The notes under the pieces are model-generated. The model had not been told where the DNA came from. It saw only the letters and a list, made by a program, of their open reading frames with translations, and did not search any database. A stretch of DNA of 64,000 nt, taken from assembly GCA_023548195.1 (NCBI GenBank), contig JAJHZJ010000694.1, forward strand, positions 1,426,001 through 1,490,000, read 5' to 3'. Position 1 is the stretch's first letter, and each line of letters starts with the position of its first letter. Position numbers and translations under genes: made by a program. This stretch comes from Bettongia penicillata ogilbyi (lineage: Eukaryota > Chordata > Mammalia > Diprotodontia > Potoroidae). This document shows, one piece after another, positions 12,251 through 58,285 of this stretch.

Positions 12251-12299
12251 TGAAGGAAATCCTAGTCAACTCTTCATTTCATACCAGCTGCTGTGCTTG

Positions 12300-12480
12300 G
12301 TTTTGATGCCATAAACATCACCCTCTGATGTTCCTACCCTCACTATTCAGCTTCTTTTTATATTTTGCCTCCTTGAGGGCAAATATTGTCTTTTTTTTCT
12401 TATGGGTACCCCCAATGCTTAACAGAGTACCTAGCACATAGTAGAACTTAATATTTATTGAATACTAACTAATATTTATT
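12300..12480 (+). mobile_element. L2 3' end
   Basis: tttgcctccttgagggcaaa then aacagagtacctagcacatagtagaacttaat, the L2/MIR-type end. Confidence 0.55.
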
Positions 12481-12499
12481 GAATATTAACTGCTGGCTG

Positions 12500-12502
12500 A
12501 GG

Positions 12503-12553
<51 letters not shown>

Positions 12554-12563
12554 GTATATATAT
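12500..12563. repeat. (TA)n/(TATG)n microsatellite
   Basis: Two TA runs broken by tg, then tatg units. Confidence 0.9.
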
Positions 12564-12579
12564 GAGCTTGGAAGGTAGA

Positions 12580-13132
12580 TTGATGCCAGACTTTGTATGA
12601 CTTTGAGAGCTAGTGTGGATATGAGCTCTGTAATACTATGCTATTGCTAGAACTTCCCCTCTTTACAGGGGAACAGGATAATGGGGGTAGATGACCAGCC
12701 AATGAGAAGAATTCTTGAGACTCAGAGTTGCTTGACATACCATTTACCCTTTTCGAAGTAAACTCTAGATGAACTTGGCAATGGCTGCAGAGGCCAGACT
12801 GTCCTTGAATGGCTCAAGGTGGCCTTGAGGAGCAGCAGGAGACATCGGACCTGACTCCTTGGCTCATCATATCTACAGATGCCCTGCCTTAACATCCTCT
12901 GGCCCTGGCTCCCTCTCTGAAAGCTTCTAGAAATTATATCATCTCACTCCTTTTCCACTTCCCTTTGAGCAGATGAGAACACTTTCTACCTGTCTGCTCC
13001 CTTATAGGATTTTCTCTCTCCCACAAGTCTTTTTCTCTGACAATAAATGCATTTAATTGGTATTTCTGATTCTGTTTCCCTTTGACCAGTGACCAAATGA
13101 CCCCTTTATGAGTCTGGGGTCATTTGTTAACA
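12580..13132 (+). mobile_element. Possible solo LTR
   Basis: A repeat-like block with AATAAA (near 13042) about 85 bp before an end reading ttgttaaca, placed between a microsatellite and L1. This fits LTR layout, but I see no clear matching TG start, no target duplication and no recognised family. Weak call. Confidence 0.25.
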
Positions 13133-13194
13133 CTTAGCTATGTAATTGGAAAAGAATGAGAGAGTAACTGATAGGAAAGGTACAAAAAAAAAGA

Positions 13195-13690
13195 TTTCTA
13201 TTATTGTGCTATAAGAAATGATGAGCAGGCATATTTCAGAAAACCTAGACTTACCTGAACTGATGCTGAAAAAGAGAGCAGAACAAGGAGAACATTGTAC
13301 GCAGTAATAGCAACATTGTAGCATGATCAAGTATGATACACTTAGCTCTTCTCAGCAATATCATGATCCAAAACAATTCCAAAAGACTCATGATGGAATC
13401 CAGAGAAAGAACTATGGAGACTGAATAAAGAATCGAAGCATACTATTTTCCCTTTTTTTTTTTTGTTTTGTCTTTCTTGTGGTTTTTCCCTTTTGTTATG
13501 GTTTTTCTTTTACAACATGACTAATGTGGTAATATGTTTAACATAATTATATGTGTATAACCTATATCATATTGCTCCCTGTCTCAGGGAAGGTGGGGAG
13601 GAGGGAGGGAGAAATTTAGAATTCAAACTCTTATAAAAATGAATGTTAAAAACTATCTTTACATGTAATTGGAAAAAATAAAATATGATT
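13195..13690 (+). mobile_element. L1 3' end
   Basis: Plus-strand L1 tail: attgtgctataagaaatgatgagc at the end of ORF2, then ccaaaagactcatgatgga and agagaaagaactatgga in the 3' UTR, a pyrimidine stretch, and the end ggaaaaaataaaatatgatt. Confidence 0.85.
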
Positions 13691-14324
13691 GAATGGGGGG
13701 AACACAGTGCCAAAAAAAACACCTAGATTCTTGTTCAGAACTTTCTTTTTCACTCCTGATAAGTAATTGCTATAGTAATCTGTCTTTGGCAACAATCTCC
13801 CACTAAGCCATAGTCCACCATATAACTGTTTGTGAAGCCAACCACCTCTGGCACCTGCAACCTGGGATATGAGACCACACACATTCGCTAATAAGAGTAG
13901 TTGGACTTGCTGGAAGTAACTAGAAGGTGAATGGGTAGAATATTTGACCTGACTTTCCCTTATACAAGGGAACACACAGAAGGAGAAGTCAACTCAGCTT
14001 CCCTTTTGCCAATCCTCTTTTACTACCTGTAACATTGTGTTTAAATTCGGTTACCTTGAATAGTGTACTCTTTGACAATGTTGTTTTTCCTTTGGGGGAC
14101 AGGGTGGGTTGAGGAGGGTTGAATTGATTATTTTACTATAGTTAGAGAAAGTAGAGGAAGATTAATTAGGGAGGTGAGGAAGGCTGAAGGGCACAGAGGC
14201 AGAAGGATACATAGAGCAAGGGAAGCACAGGGTCAGAGAGACTCAGAGGCAATGGAAAACCTGTAGACGAAGAGACCGAAGGACAGGGCAAAGGGAAATA
14301 GTTTTGTAAGGCTAACAAATTACC

Positions 14325-14462
14325 AGAATCCCATTATGCAGCTAAAGTGTTACTGTTTCCATTTTAGAGATAAAGAAACTGAGGCATAGAAAAGTCAAGT
14401 GACTTGCTCCTAGACACACACAGAGTAACTGTCAGTCAGGATTTAAACTCAATTCTCTTGAC
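14325..14462 (-). mobile_element. MIR-type SINE fragment
   Basis: ccattttagagataaagaaactgaggcatagaaaagtcaagtgacttgctc and aggatttaaactcaattctct, a reversed MIR core. Confidence 0.6.
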
Positions 14463-14466
14463 GTAA

Positions 14467-14710
14467 GAGCAGCTAGGTGACCCAGTGAATAGAGTGCCAG
14501 CCCTACAGTCAGGAGGACCTGAGTTCAAATTTGGCCTCAGACTAGGTACTAGCAGTGTGACCCTGGGCAAGTCACTTAACCCTGTCTATCTCAGTTCTTC
14601 ATCTGTAAAATGTGCTACAGAAAGAAATGGCAACCCACTCCAATATCTTTGCCAAGAAAGCCCCAAATGGGGTCATGGAGAGTTGAACACAATTAAAATG
14701 ACTCAATAAC
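14467..14710 (+). mobile_element. tRNA-derived marsupial-type SINE
   Basis: Starts gagcagctaggtgacccagtg, has ggaggacctgagttcaaa, gaccctgggcaagtcactt, and ends ggggtcatggagagttgaacacaa. The ORF across it is chance. Confidence 0.85.
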
Positions 14711-14719
14711 TTCAGACTT

Positions 14720-15940
14720 CAAATCTAGTACTTGGTACCTCAAAGGAAAGATATACATAGAGGCAAAGGAGAGGTCAGAAGAGACAAAGATACTCAGTGG
14801 GATTTGATTGATCATTGGTCATCTTTTTAGTTCCAGACCAGACCGCTGTTTATATGGACCATGGCCTTTTTATTGTGTTATTATGGAGCATAAATAATAC
14901 ACTACGTTCCAGTTAGCTGATTCACCACTGTTCACTGGTCAAAGGGCTCTCTAATCTTTAAACCTTTATGTGTTCTTCATATCCCCACAAGATCATGTAG
15001 CACAGGACATCTCACATTAACAGGCACTGGAAGACTGATTAAATGACTGAATTAGTGAAATAAGGACAACAGTCTACCAGTTGAAAAATTATTGACTGGG
15101 CTAGAGCTGCATTGGTTTATGGTCTAAATTACTGGATGTCAAAATTGGTGTTCTCCATACGCCCAGGCAGCTATGGGATGACTCATAGCAAGAGGTGAAT
15201 GACCAGTCAGTGAAAGGGTGGAAAGATGGGCAATTACCCACAACTCCCAACTGTCCACAACTGAGGAGCTTGTCTCTACCACAAACATCCCTTTCCCTTT
15301 ACCTATTATCTTGCAATAATATCCCAGTCTTCCCCTTCGGGCCAACCTCTTGCTACTGTGCCAAAGAAATATTAAATAACTAATGACCATGGCCCTGGAA
15401 TAGTCAAAACTTTCCAAAAGGTAACAAAACAGAAAAACTGTGACTGATTAGAAAAGGTGAACATAAGTGAACAAAAATAATTTGGCAGTTTTCAAATCTT
15501 AAAAAATGGTCATCTTTTATATCCTAGAGCATATATAAATATTTCAAAAGAACCGTGATTTTCATCATTAGAATGGGCATAACCTCCACCAAGAGATTCA
15601 TGACCATTTAATCCCTCACCTTCTGTTGTAAACCATATGAGACAGTTATAACGTAACTTCAACCCAAACATCTGCCCTAACAGCAGTGCAGGTCTCACTG
15701 GGACTTAACCCCATTCCTGCCCCAGTCATACCCATCCCTAGATCCCCAGACTACCCTCTGGAATACTCTCAGTGAATGCTGCCCTCTAGGCCAATAGCCA
15801 GTATTATTTTTGGTAGAAGAATCAAATTCTCTTCCCTACTCCTCCTACCCTGGAAAGTGATCCCTCTTCCAAACTTATTTGTTTCTATGCAGGACCCCAC
15901 TGTTTTTCAAGTCGTCTAGGTTTACAACCTTGGTGTAACC
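14720..15940. other. Intergenic DNA, nothing recognised
   Basis: Short ORFs on both strands at 15139-15417 and 15510-15698 overlap each other without family features. No repeat named. Confidence 0.4.
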
Positions 15941-15949
15941 CTTATTCTC

Positions 15950-16510
15950 ATTTTCATTCATACCATACATTTCATTATCTGACAAATTTTGTTTCTTCTG
16001 TCTCTTCAAATACTCATCCAGCCATCACTGTAAATCAGGCCTTCTACAACTTTGTAAATAGTGTAGAGAACACTGCAGCCTCAAGGCCGCATGTTGCTCT
16101 TCAAAGAACAAAACTTCACAGAACAAATCCCTTTAATAAAAGAATTTGTTCTTTAAAACTTGGACTCAAAGGGCTGCACTTGAGGACCTGGAAGGCCACA
16201 TATGGCCTCAAAGCTGCAGGTTCCCCACCCCTAGACTGGTTTCCCTATCTTGTTTCTTTCTTCCCATTCCATCCTCAATATAACTATCAAAATGATTTTT
16301 CTAAGGCTTAAATTTGATTGTGTCACTTCCTTACTCAATAAAAACTTCTGTGGCTCCTTAGATTCTAGGGTCAAATATTATTTTACCTCTATCTCACTCA
16401 TGCTTTCTCATTTCTATTTTTTGTGTAAATCTTTTAACATACATGATAATCCCCAGTGCTTACTTAGCACAGTGCCTAGCACACAGTAGGGACTTAATGG
16501 ATATTGATTG
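15950..16510 (+). mobile_element. L2 fragment carrying a MITE
   Basis: L2-type sequence before 16060 and after 16235 (aaaatgatttttctaaggct, gattgtgtcacttccttactcaa, and the end gcacagtgcctagcacacagtagg then attggttga). Confidence 0.65.
16060..16235. mobile_element. Palindromic hAT-type MITE inserted in L2
   Basis: Same family as 1655: ccttcaaggccgcatg arms, gaacaaatccctttaataaaagaatttgttct centre and ctgcaggttccccacccct right end. L2 sequence resumes on both sides. Confidence 0.6.
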
Positions 16511-17254
16511 GTTGATGGATGGGTACATGTCAGTAATTTACAAACAAGTAAATATACATTTACTTACCGAAGATACACTGAGGATATAAATATTTAGTTT
16601 TCTACCATATGAGAACGTTTGCACCAAAAAAATTGACTTTTGTACAAAATCCAAAGAGTTTGGTTATCACTGGTCTGGATGTGTTCCTCCTTCGTTGTGG
16701 AAGAAGACCGTGCCATCAGAGAAATCACGGCATGACTTGCCCTTGACTTTGTCTTAAGGAGGGGTGGGGGGGCTGGGATGAAAATGTATGATGTAATAGA
16801 ACACTGAGAAAATGGGCACTGGTGGCTAGGGGGTCTATACTTGCTAACTGGGGCCTGGGAGAGGCAGGCCAGAGTCTCCGGAGCCAGAGAGCTATTTGGC
16901 TTGTTTCTTTATTTGTAAAATGATTTGTTTGTACTAAACGACTGATAAAAGTTCCTTCCAGCTCTAAGTAAGTGGTTTTATGATCTCTCTGGGCCCCAGT
17001 CTCTTCATCTGTAAAATGGGTTAATGAGCTTTGTGCCACCCATTTTTATTTGTGCAGAAAGTAGTTTAAGGTTTTAGAAAGCACGTTTGGAAGCGTAATT
17101 TAGAAGTAATTATGGGGCCAGGGACGGAAGTTCCGCATCTCAGCTTCGGGACAACGTGGCAAATGGGTTCCTGGCTCTTTAAATCCCGTGGCTTTCTGCG
17201 GGGCCCCGCCCTCCTGGCCACGCCCCTGGGGTGCCCGCTGCAGCCCGCGGCTTC

Positions 17255-17266
17255 TGCGCCTGCGCA
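17255..17266. promoter_or_regulatory. NRF1-like binding site
   Basis: TGCGCCTGCGCA differs by one base from the palindromic NRF1 consensus (TGCGCATGCGCA). It lies 199 bp upstream of the PI4K2B ATG in the CpG island, a typical place for this factor. Confidence 0.5.
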
Positions 17267-17376
17267 TTGCTAACGGGGGCCGCCGCGGGGCCGGGCTTCT
17301 TGGGGGAGGCGCTGGCGCTGCCCAGCGGCCGGAGGAGGGAAGCCGCCGGGGAGCGGGACGTGGTCTGGGCGCCGCG

Positions 17377-17412
17377 ATGTCCAGCCGGTACCCGGGCAGT
17401 CCCGTGCCCTGA
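17377..17412 (+). other. Upstream ORF of 11 codons in the PI4K2B 5' UTR
   Basis: An ATG in good context (gccgcgATGt, purine at -3) opens MSSRYPGSPVP followed by TGA. It ends 52 nt before the main ATG and is out of frame with it. If the transcript starts upstream of 17377 it could lower main-ORF translation. Expression is not shown by sequence. Confidence 0.45.
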
Positions 17413-17464
17413 GCTCGTTCGTCTCCAGGTCCCCGCGCGCCAGGAGAAGGAGGAGGAAGCGGCC

Positions 17465-52103
<34,639 letters not shown>

Positions 52104-52297
52104 CTGTTGTAAGATGAAGAACACTGGACTCTTGCCCTTAATTAGGAATGTTATATAAAAGATTTTGCAATAATGTCTGTACACAGCTCCAACTGCCAAA
52201 ACCTCAAATAACTTAAATCTTTGAAAAGGTTGCATTTTGAATGTAATCAAAAGTTTACAGTTTTTGTGTCCAAAAAATTGTGGATTCTAAGTCAGGG

Positions 52298-52303
52298 AAT
52301 AAA
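52298..52303 (+). terminator. PI4K2B: Proximal poly(A) signal AATAAA
   Basis: A canonical hexamer about 195 nt after the stop, followed by a GT/T-rich stretch (gtttgtattgtattttt) that could be the downstream element. Confidence 0.55.
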
Positions 52304-52797
52304 CAAGTGATCCAATGTTTGTATTGTATTTTTATAGGATAAATGTACTTTATTGTGGTGATACTACTTTAAAAGAAAATTTTGCAGTTTACATATGCTG
52401 GAATGACTGTATCACTTTGTAATTCAAAGTAGAGTATTATATGTCTGTTGTTTAGTTTGACTATGAGAACGCAAGTTTGTGAGATTACACTTTATATTGC
52501 CCTTGCAAGTGAAGGGAATATCCTTGTTAAATTTCTTCAGATTCCAAAATGCCTTAGGTTTGAAACGGACCCATTTGGGTTTGAATGCAATAGTTAATAG
52601 AAAAATAAATTAGAATAGTTACATTGCATTAAAAGAAAAGCTGCTGTTTCTGAAACTTGAACAATGTATCTGAAAAAGCCCAGTCTGCTTTGCACTAGGG
52701 ACCAAAAAAAGAGTTAAATTTGCATTTGACTTTTGTTCTTCTGTTTGTCTACTTTAAAATTATTTTTGGAGAATTGTTCATGTTACTATTTTGGTAT

Positions 52798-52803
52798 AAT
52801 AAA
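52798..52803 (+). terminator. PI4K2B: Middle poly(A) signal AATAAA
   Basis: A canonical hexamer in ggtatAATAAAggtg. The downstream GT-rich element is weaker than at the proximal site. Confidence 0.4.
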
Positions 52804-53211
52804 GGTGAAAAATGAGAGGTTACTCATTGGCTAGTATCAAAGTAAGTCTCTAGGTACTTTGAAGTATTTATCACTAAATATTCATTTATATGTATAGGAT
52901 CTAAGAACAAGCTGCTTTTATTAATAATGAGTTTTTTAAATGAAAAATTGTACCCCAAAGTATATATGAGATTGCATTTGGGGCCCTACTGTGTACTGAG
53001 CCTTTAAAGCAGCTTATTTTTAAAAAAAATAATTTATGCTATTTGTATTTCAGTTTGTATTCTAGTTATAAGTCAGTTTTTTTTTTAATTATCTGAACAA
53101 GTGGTAGAGACAAGTGAATTGGATGATCCTAAAATCATTTATATTTGTTTCTGAAGATGCATTTTTATACCTAACTGGCTATATCTGACACTGAGAATTT
53201 GCAACATTTTG

Positions 53212-53217
53212 AATAAA
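53212..53217 (+). terminator. PI4K2B: Distal poly(A) signal AATAAA
   Basis: A canonical hexamer in ttttgAATAAAtactt. It is the last good signal before sequence that looks intergenic. Confidence 0.45.
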
Positions 53218-53239
53218 TACTTGCTAAATGGAATTGAAA

Positions 53240-54384
53240 TAAGCTATGTGAAGATCAGACTTCAATAGAAAGAGACCTAGCTTTTACCCCCATTCTACTT
53301 AGCCCATTGATCTCCTCTCTTTGCCAGTTCATCGTGGGATTATTACACATTACTGTATCACCGTATCATTCAATTGACCATCACCAGAACCATCCTTTCA
53401 CATTCTTAAGTTTACAGACTTGGTCGCTTGCACAGGCTGAGGATGTGGGGGAAGACTTTAATTGCTTCTTACATAAAAGATCTTCCTCCAATGTGGAGCC
53501 AGAGTAGGAGATAGAGAATTCCTTGACTCTCTAATTAGGCTCCACTTCTGATTTCTGGTCTGTGAGCATATTTTTGAGGCCACTGATCTCATGTTACAAA
53601 AATGAAGTAGAAACCATTGTCTTGGTATTCCTGCAAATAATCTGAAAAGGGAATCATCCAATGTAGCATAATGCAGAGTTGATTGTAAACTTTAAAATGT
53701 ACCCTAATTGGTTTTTTCATGAATAGTAATTAAAATTGGTGTTTCTAAAAGTTGTAACCTACAGGAAAATAAGTACCTGTGTTAAGTGTTATTTTTGAAA
53801 GTTACTTTAGTTTTTCAGTATTTCATCCTTTGCTATATTGTATTTTTTTAATGGAAAACACAGAAATTTGTTTCAGTGCTACCATTTTATAATACTGTAA
53901 GAGAAACTAGTACATCATTAAGATCTTCTATTTAAAATGGCCAGGTTATGCCTTAAAACTGAAGGAAATATGCATAATAAATATTTCTAAGTTCTGAATA
54001 CAAGTCAGTAAAACAGTGATATTTTATAAGCTTTTCAGAATCTTATTTCTTATGTAAATACTTCATTAAATTTTTTTAAAATGCATATATTTCAAGTTGC
54101 CAAATAGACTTAAAATAATAAAAATCATTGTCTCAAAGACCAAATTTGTCTTGTTCATTAAATTTTTAAAATGTGTGTGTTTGCACATTGCTGTAGATGA
54201 CGATATAAATGGATCAATATTTACTTTTTGTTGTGGAACTTTAGTATTAAAATTAAATCTTGAATTGTGTGGGGGCATATGATCCTTACAGACATGTAAC
54301 TGAATGTTAATCTCTGAATCACTTTCCTCAAGCATTTAAGTTTTTAAGACTTTTTCAGATCTAAGTAAGTGGAAAAAAATCAGG
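53240..54384. other. Downstream flank of PI4K2B, nothing recognised
   Basis: AT-rich and repeat-poor. A further AATAAA near 53977 could mark a rare longer 3' end. No coding signal. Confidence 0.4.
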
Positions 54385-56114
54385 TGCTCATGGGTAGGCT
54401 GAGCTAATATAATAAAAATGACAATTCTACCTAAATTAATTTACTTATTCAGTACCATACCAATCAAACTAATTATTTTCTAGAGCTAGAAAAAATAATA
54501 TCAAAATTCATCTGGAAGAACAAAAGGTCCAGAATATCAAGGGAACTAATGAAAAGCAAGGGTATGGAAGGTAGCCTAGCCCTACCAGATCTCAAATTGT
54601 ATTGTAAAGCAGCAACTGTCAAAACCACTTGGTACTGGCTAAGAAACAGAGAGGTAGACCAATGGAATAGGTTAGGTACTCAAGACACAGTAGTTAATGA
54701 ATATAGCAATCTACTGTTTGATAAACCCAAGGACCCCATCTTCTGGGATAAGAATTCACTGTCAAATTGCTGGGAAAACTGGATGACAGTGGCAGAAACT
54801 GGGCATAGACCAATGCCTGACACCCTATGCAAGAATGAAGTCCAAATGGATACATGATCTAGATATAAACAAATTAGGAAAGCAAGGAATAGTGTATTTG
54901 TCAGATTTATGGAGAATGGAGAAATTTATGGTCCAACAAAAGAAAATGTTATGAAGTGCAAAATGGATAATTTTGATTACCTTAAATTGAAAAGTTTTGC
55001 ACAAACAAACCCAATGCAACCAAAATTAGGAAGGAAGCAGAAAACTGGGAAAGAATTTTTTCAATTAGTGTGTGTGATAAAGACCTCATTTCTAAAATAT
55101 GTAGAGAACTGAGTCAAATGTACAAGAATACAAGTCATTCCCCAATTGATAAATGGTCAAAGAATGTGAACGGGGAATTTTCAGAAGATGAAATTAAAGC
55201 TGTCTAAAATCATGAAAAAATGCTCTAAATAACTTGATTAGAGAGATGCAAATCAAAACAGCTCTGAGGTACCACGTTACACCTATTAGATCGGCAGACA
55301 GAAGATGATACATATTGGAGAAGATGTGGGAACGTTGGAACACTAATTCATTGTTGGTGGAGCTGTGAGCTGATCCAACCATTCTGGAGAGCAATTTGGA
55401 ACTATGACCAAAGGGCTACAAAAAATGTGCATACCTTTTAACCCAGCAATAGCGCTTCTAGAGCTGTATCTCAAAGAGAACATAGAAATGGGAAGGGGTC
55501 CCATATGTACGAAAATATACTAGCTCTCTTTGTAGTGGCCAAAAACTGGAAATCAAGGGGATGCCCATCAATTGGGGAATGGCTGAACAAGTTGTGGTAT
55601 ATGAATGTAATGGAATACTATTGTGCTATGAGAAACAATGAACAGGAAGACTTCAGAGAAGCCTGGAAAGACTTATATGAATGATGCTGAGTGAAAGGAG
55701 CAGAACTAGGAGAACTTTGTACACAGCAACAACCTAAGTGTGCGCAAAATTTTTCTGGTAGACTTAGTACTTCACTGAAATGCATGGACTTAAAAAATTT
55801 CCAATGGATTAGAGTCAAAATGCCTTCCACATCCAGAGAAAGAACTATGGAATTGGATCACAGATAGAAATGGACCATTTTCTTTTGCATTATGTTTTGT
55901 TTTATGGTTTCTCCCATTTTAATTCTTCTGTGCAACATGCATTTAATGGGAATGTACATGTAGAACCTATATAAGATTGTATGCTGTCTCAGGGAAGGAG
56001 TGAGAAGGGAGGGAGGAATGATGAGGAGTGGAAAAAAATTATGATATATGGAAGTGATTGTTGAACACTGAAAACAAAATAATTCCATTTTTAAAAAAAT
56101 TAAAAAAAATTTTA
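54385..56114 (+). mobile_element. L1 3' half (ORF2 C-terminus and 3' UTR)
   Basis: The frame at 54549-54857 reads GSLALPDLKLYCKAATVKTTWYW, the conserved L1 ORF2 C-terminal region, followed by RNREVDQWNR. Further decayed ORF2 follows, with NPMQPKLGRKQKTGKEFFQL near 55010. The 3' UTR (55800-56060) ends in an A-rich tail near 56090-56114. It is 5'-truncated and carries several frame breaks. Confidence 0.85.
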
Positions 56115-56634
56115 AGACTTTAGAGTTGAAAAATAGTTGCCACTATGCATTGTTAGAGGAAATTTCCTCACCAGGGCTTCCTACACCATTAATTATCAAA
56201 CTTTTTGGTGTCCAGCCCCTTTTAAAAATTATTGAGGACTCCCCAAAGAACTGTTGTATATTATATTATATATATATGTGTATTATATTGTTGCACTCTA
56301 TTGTTATTCATTGTATTAGAAATGAAAATGTCTCGTTATAAAAATTGTTTGGACTTCACCAATCCCCTAAAAGGGCATCCATCACTTTCCACTACAAAAT
56401 GTTACCGTTCTGATGTTGCTTATTAATAGCTACAAGTTGTAATCAAAATAGTCCTTAGAGACAAATTTATGTTATTGAATGTCTGGATTAATAGTAAAAA
56501 AAAGATACTGAAGTAAATCAAGTGAGAATTCTAGATCCACTATCGTAGAGTTAGCTAGTGTTGGAATCGGGAATGGAAATCAAGTTCTCTGGCTCCAACA
56601 CCAGTATGCTTTACACTATACCATGCTACCTCAT

Positions 56635-57859
56635 CAAGAAAAGAGCAGTCAAGATGATAGAGAAAGCAGCTAAGTTTTCCCAACATTCTCCTCCAAAGGA
56701 CATTAAAATAAAGCCTCAAATTGAATACTGTAATAGCAGAACTAAGAAAAGGCAGGATGAGAAAATTTTTGGAGAGATTGGAGAGGCCTATGACATGGGT
56801 GGGAGCCTGCCTGGAAACCGTGCAGTAGCAAAAACAGCTGTGGGCTTTCGAGGCAGCAACAGCAGTAGCTGCAGTTTTGAGAGCTCTCAAGACAGATATA
56901 GTAAAGGAATCCAACAACTGGTCAGAAAAAGATTACAAGAGACCTCTGTTGTAGGACAGGGCAACTTTTATTACCTATACTAACTTTATGGTCAGAATTC
57001 AAGCTGAGAGAAGTTCTTGCAGTAATTATGGAGCAAGGGCCCTGAGGAACAGTATCCTTTGCCTCAAGAGATCAGGGTCCCTTAGGAGCAGTAATCATTT
57101 TGGTCCCAAGGTAGTAGGGGCCCTTCCTGAGTAGGTACCAGAATGCAGACCAGAAGAGCAGTGACCACACCTCTCCTCATCACACCATCACGGAAGCACC
57201 AATACTTCCAAACCCCCAGAAGTACATCTGAAAATAGCAATGATAGAAAGCCTGAAATTTGAAAGTGCCTCCCACCCTCCTTCCCCATCCTGTGAACAGA
57301 GCCAAGAAACAGACCAGAAAAATGAGCAAACAACAGAAAGGAATCTCACTATAAAAAGCTGCTGTGGTAATGGGGAAAATCAAGTCACCAACTGAGATGA
57401 CAACAATGGTGAAACAGCTACAAAGCTTCAAAAGAAAAAAAAGTGAATTGGCTACAAGATTTTTGGAAGAGCTAAAAAAAAAATTTAAAAATTAAGAGCA
57501 GGAGAGGAAAAATTGAGGGTGGGGGTAAATAAGAGCCAAGCAAGAAAATTATGGAAAGGCAGTTAACAGAATGGTAAAAAAAAAAATGCTGAAAAAATAA
57601 TACTTAAAACAGAACTGGACAAATGAAAAAAGAGGTACAAAACTTAATTGATGAGAATAAACTCAGTTAAGAAAATAATTCCATAAGAAGCAGAATTAGG
57701 CAAGCAGAGGTTGATGTCTCTGTGAGACATCAAAAAGCAAAAGTCAAAAGAATGAAAAAATAGAAGAAAATATGAAATATATTTTTAGGAAAATGACTGA
57801 AAACAGATTGAGAATAATTTAAGAATTATTGGACTGTCTGGAAGTCAGTCAAAGAAAGA

Positions 57860-57861
<2 letters not shown>
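56635..57861 (+). mobile_element. L1 5' region and partial ORF1
   Basis: The sequence from 56635 resembles the marsupial L1 5' UTR (cagtcaagatgatagagaaagcagc). Lysine/glutamate-rich decayed coding sequence follows and reads ENNLRIIGLSG near 57805-57840, the conserved L1 ORF1 motif after the coiled coil. ORF1 then breaks off at an (AT)n run. The ORFs at 56558-56983 and in its other frames belong to this repeat. Confidence 0.6.

Positions 57862-57907
<46 letters not shown>
57862..57907. repeat. (AT)n microsatellite
   Basis: About 23 uninterrupted AT units sit at the junction between the plus-strand L1 ORF1 and the minus-strand L1 3' end. It probably grew from the tail of the inserted L1. Confidence 0.95.
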
Positions 57908-57908
<1 letters not shown>

Positions 57909-57910
<2 letters not shown>

Positions 57911-58285
57911 TTAATTATTTTATTTGTTTTCAATGTTCTACAATCACTTCCATATAGCTTGGATTTTTTCCCTTCTCTCCCCTTCTTCCCCCCTCCCTCT
58001 CCACTCCCTTCCTAAGATGGTGTGCCATTTTCTACACATATGTCCCTATTAAATATATTTTCACCTTAGTCATGTTGAATGGAAGAATTAAAGTGAATGG
58101 AAGAAAATATAAAACAAAACACAATACAAAAATAAATGGTCTGCTTCATTCTGTGATCCAGTTCCATAGTTCTTTCTCTGGATGTGGAAGGCATTTTGCC
58201 TTAAAAGTCCATTGGGAATTTATTAGGTCCTTGCTTTGCTATGAAGGACTAAGTCTACCAAAAAAATTCCTCCCATGCTGTGGTT
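57909..58285 (-). mobile_element. L1 3' end, inverted
   Basis: Read on the minus strand it matches the 3' UTR of the L1 at 55738-56110 (shared ggtagacttagt, then atgccttccacatccagagaaagaactatgga). It lies inverted between two plus-strand L1 pieces. Confidence 0.8.

Larger units (their letters stand above)
52104..53235 (+). other. PI4K2B: PI4K2B 3' UTR (longest likely form)
   Basis: AT-rich sequence without coding potential follows the stop. AATAAA signals at 52298-52303, 52798-52803 and 53212-53217 suggest UTRs of about 0.2, 0.7 and 1.1 kb. No interspersed repeat is recognised in it, which fits retained transcribed sequence. The real ends need 3'-end reads. Confidence 0.6.

Noticed and set aside
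56558..56983. 141-codon plus-strand ORF as a gene
   Set aside because: It lies in sequence resembling an L1 5' region and leads into L1 ORF1 (ENNLRIIGLSG). No promoter or independent family match is visible.
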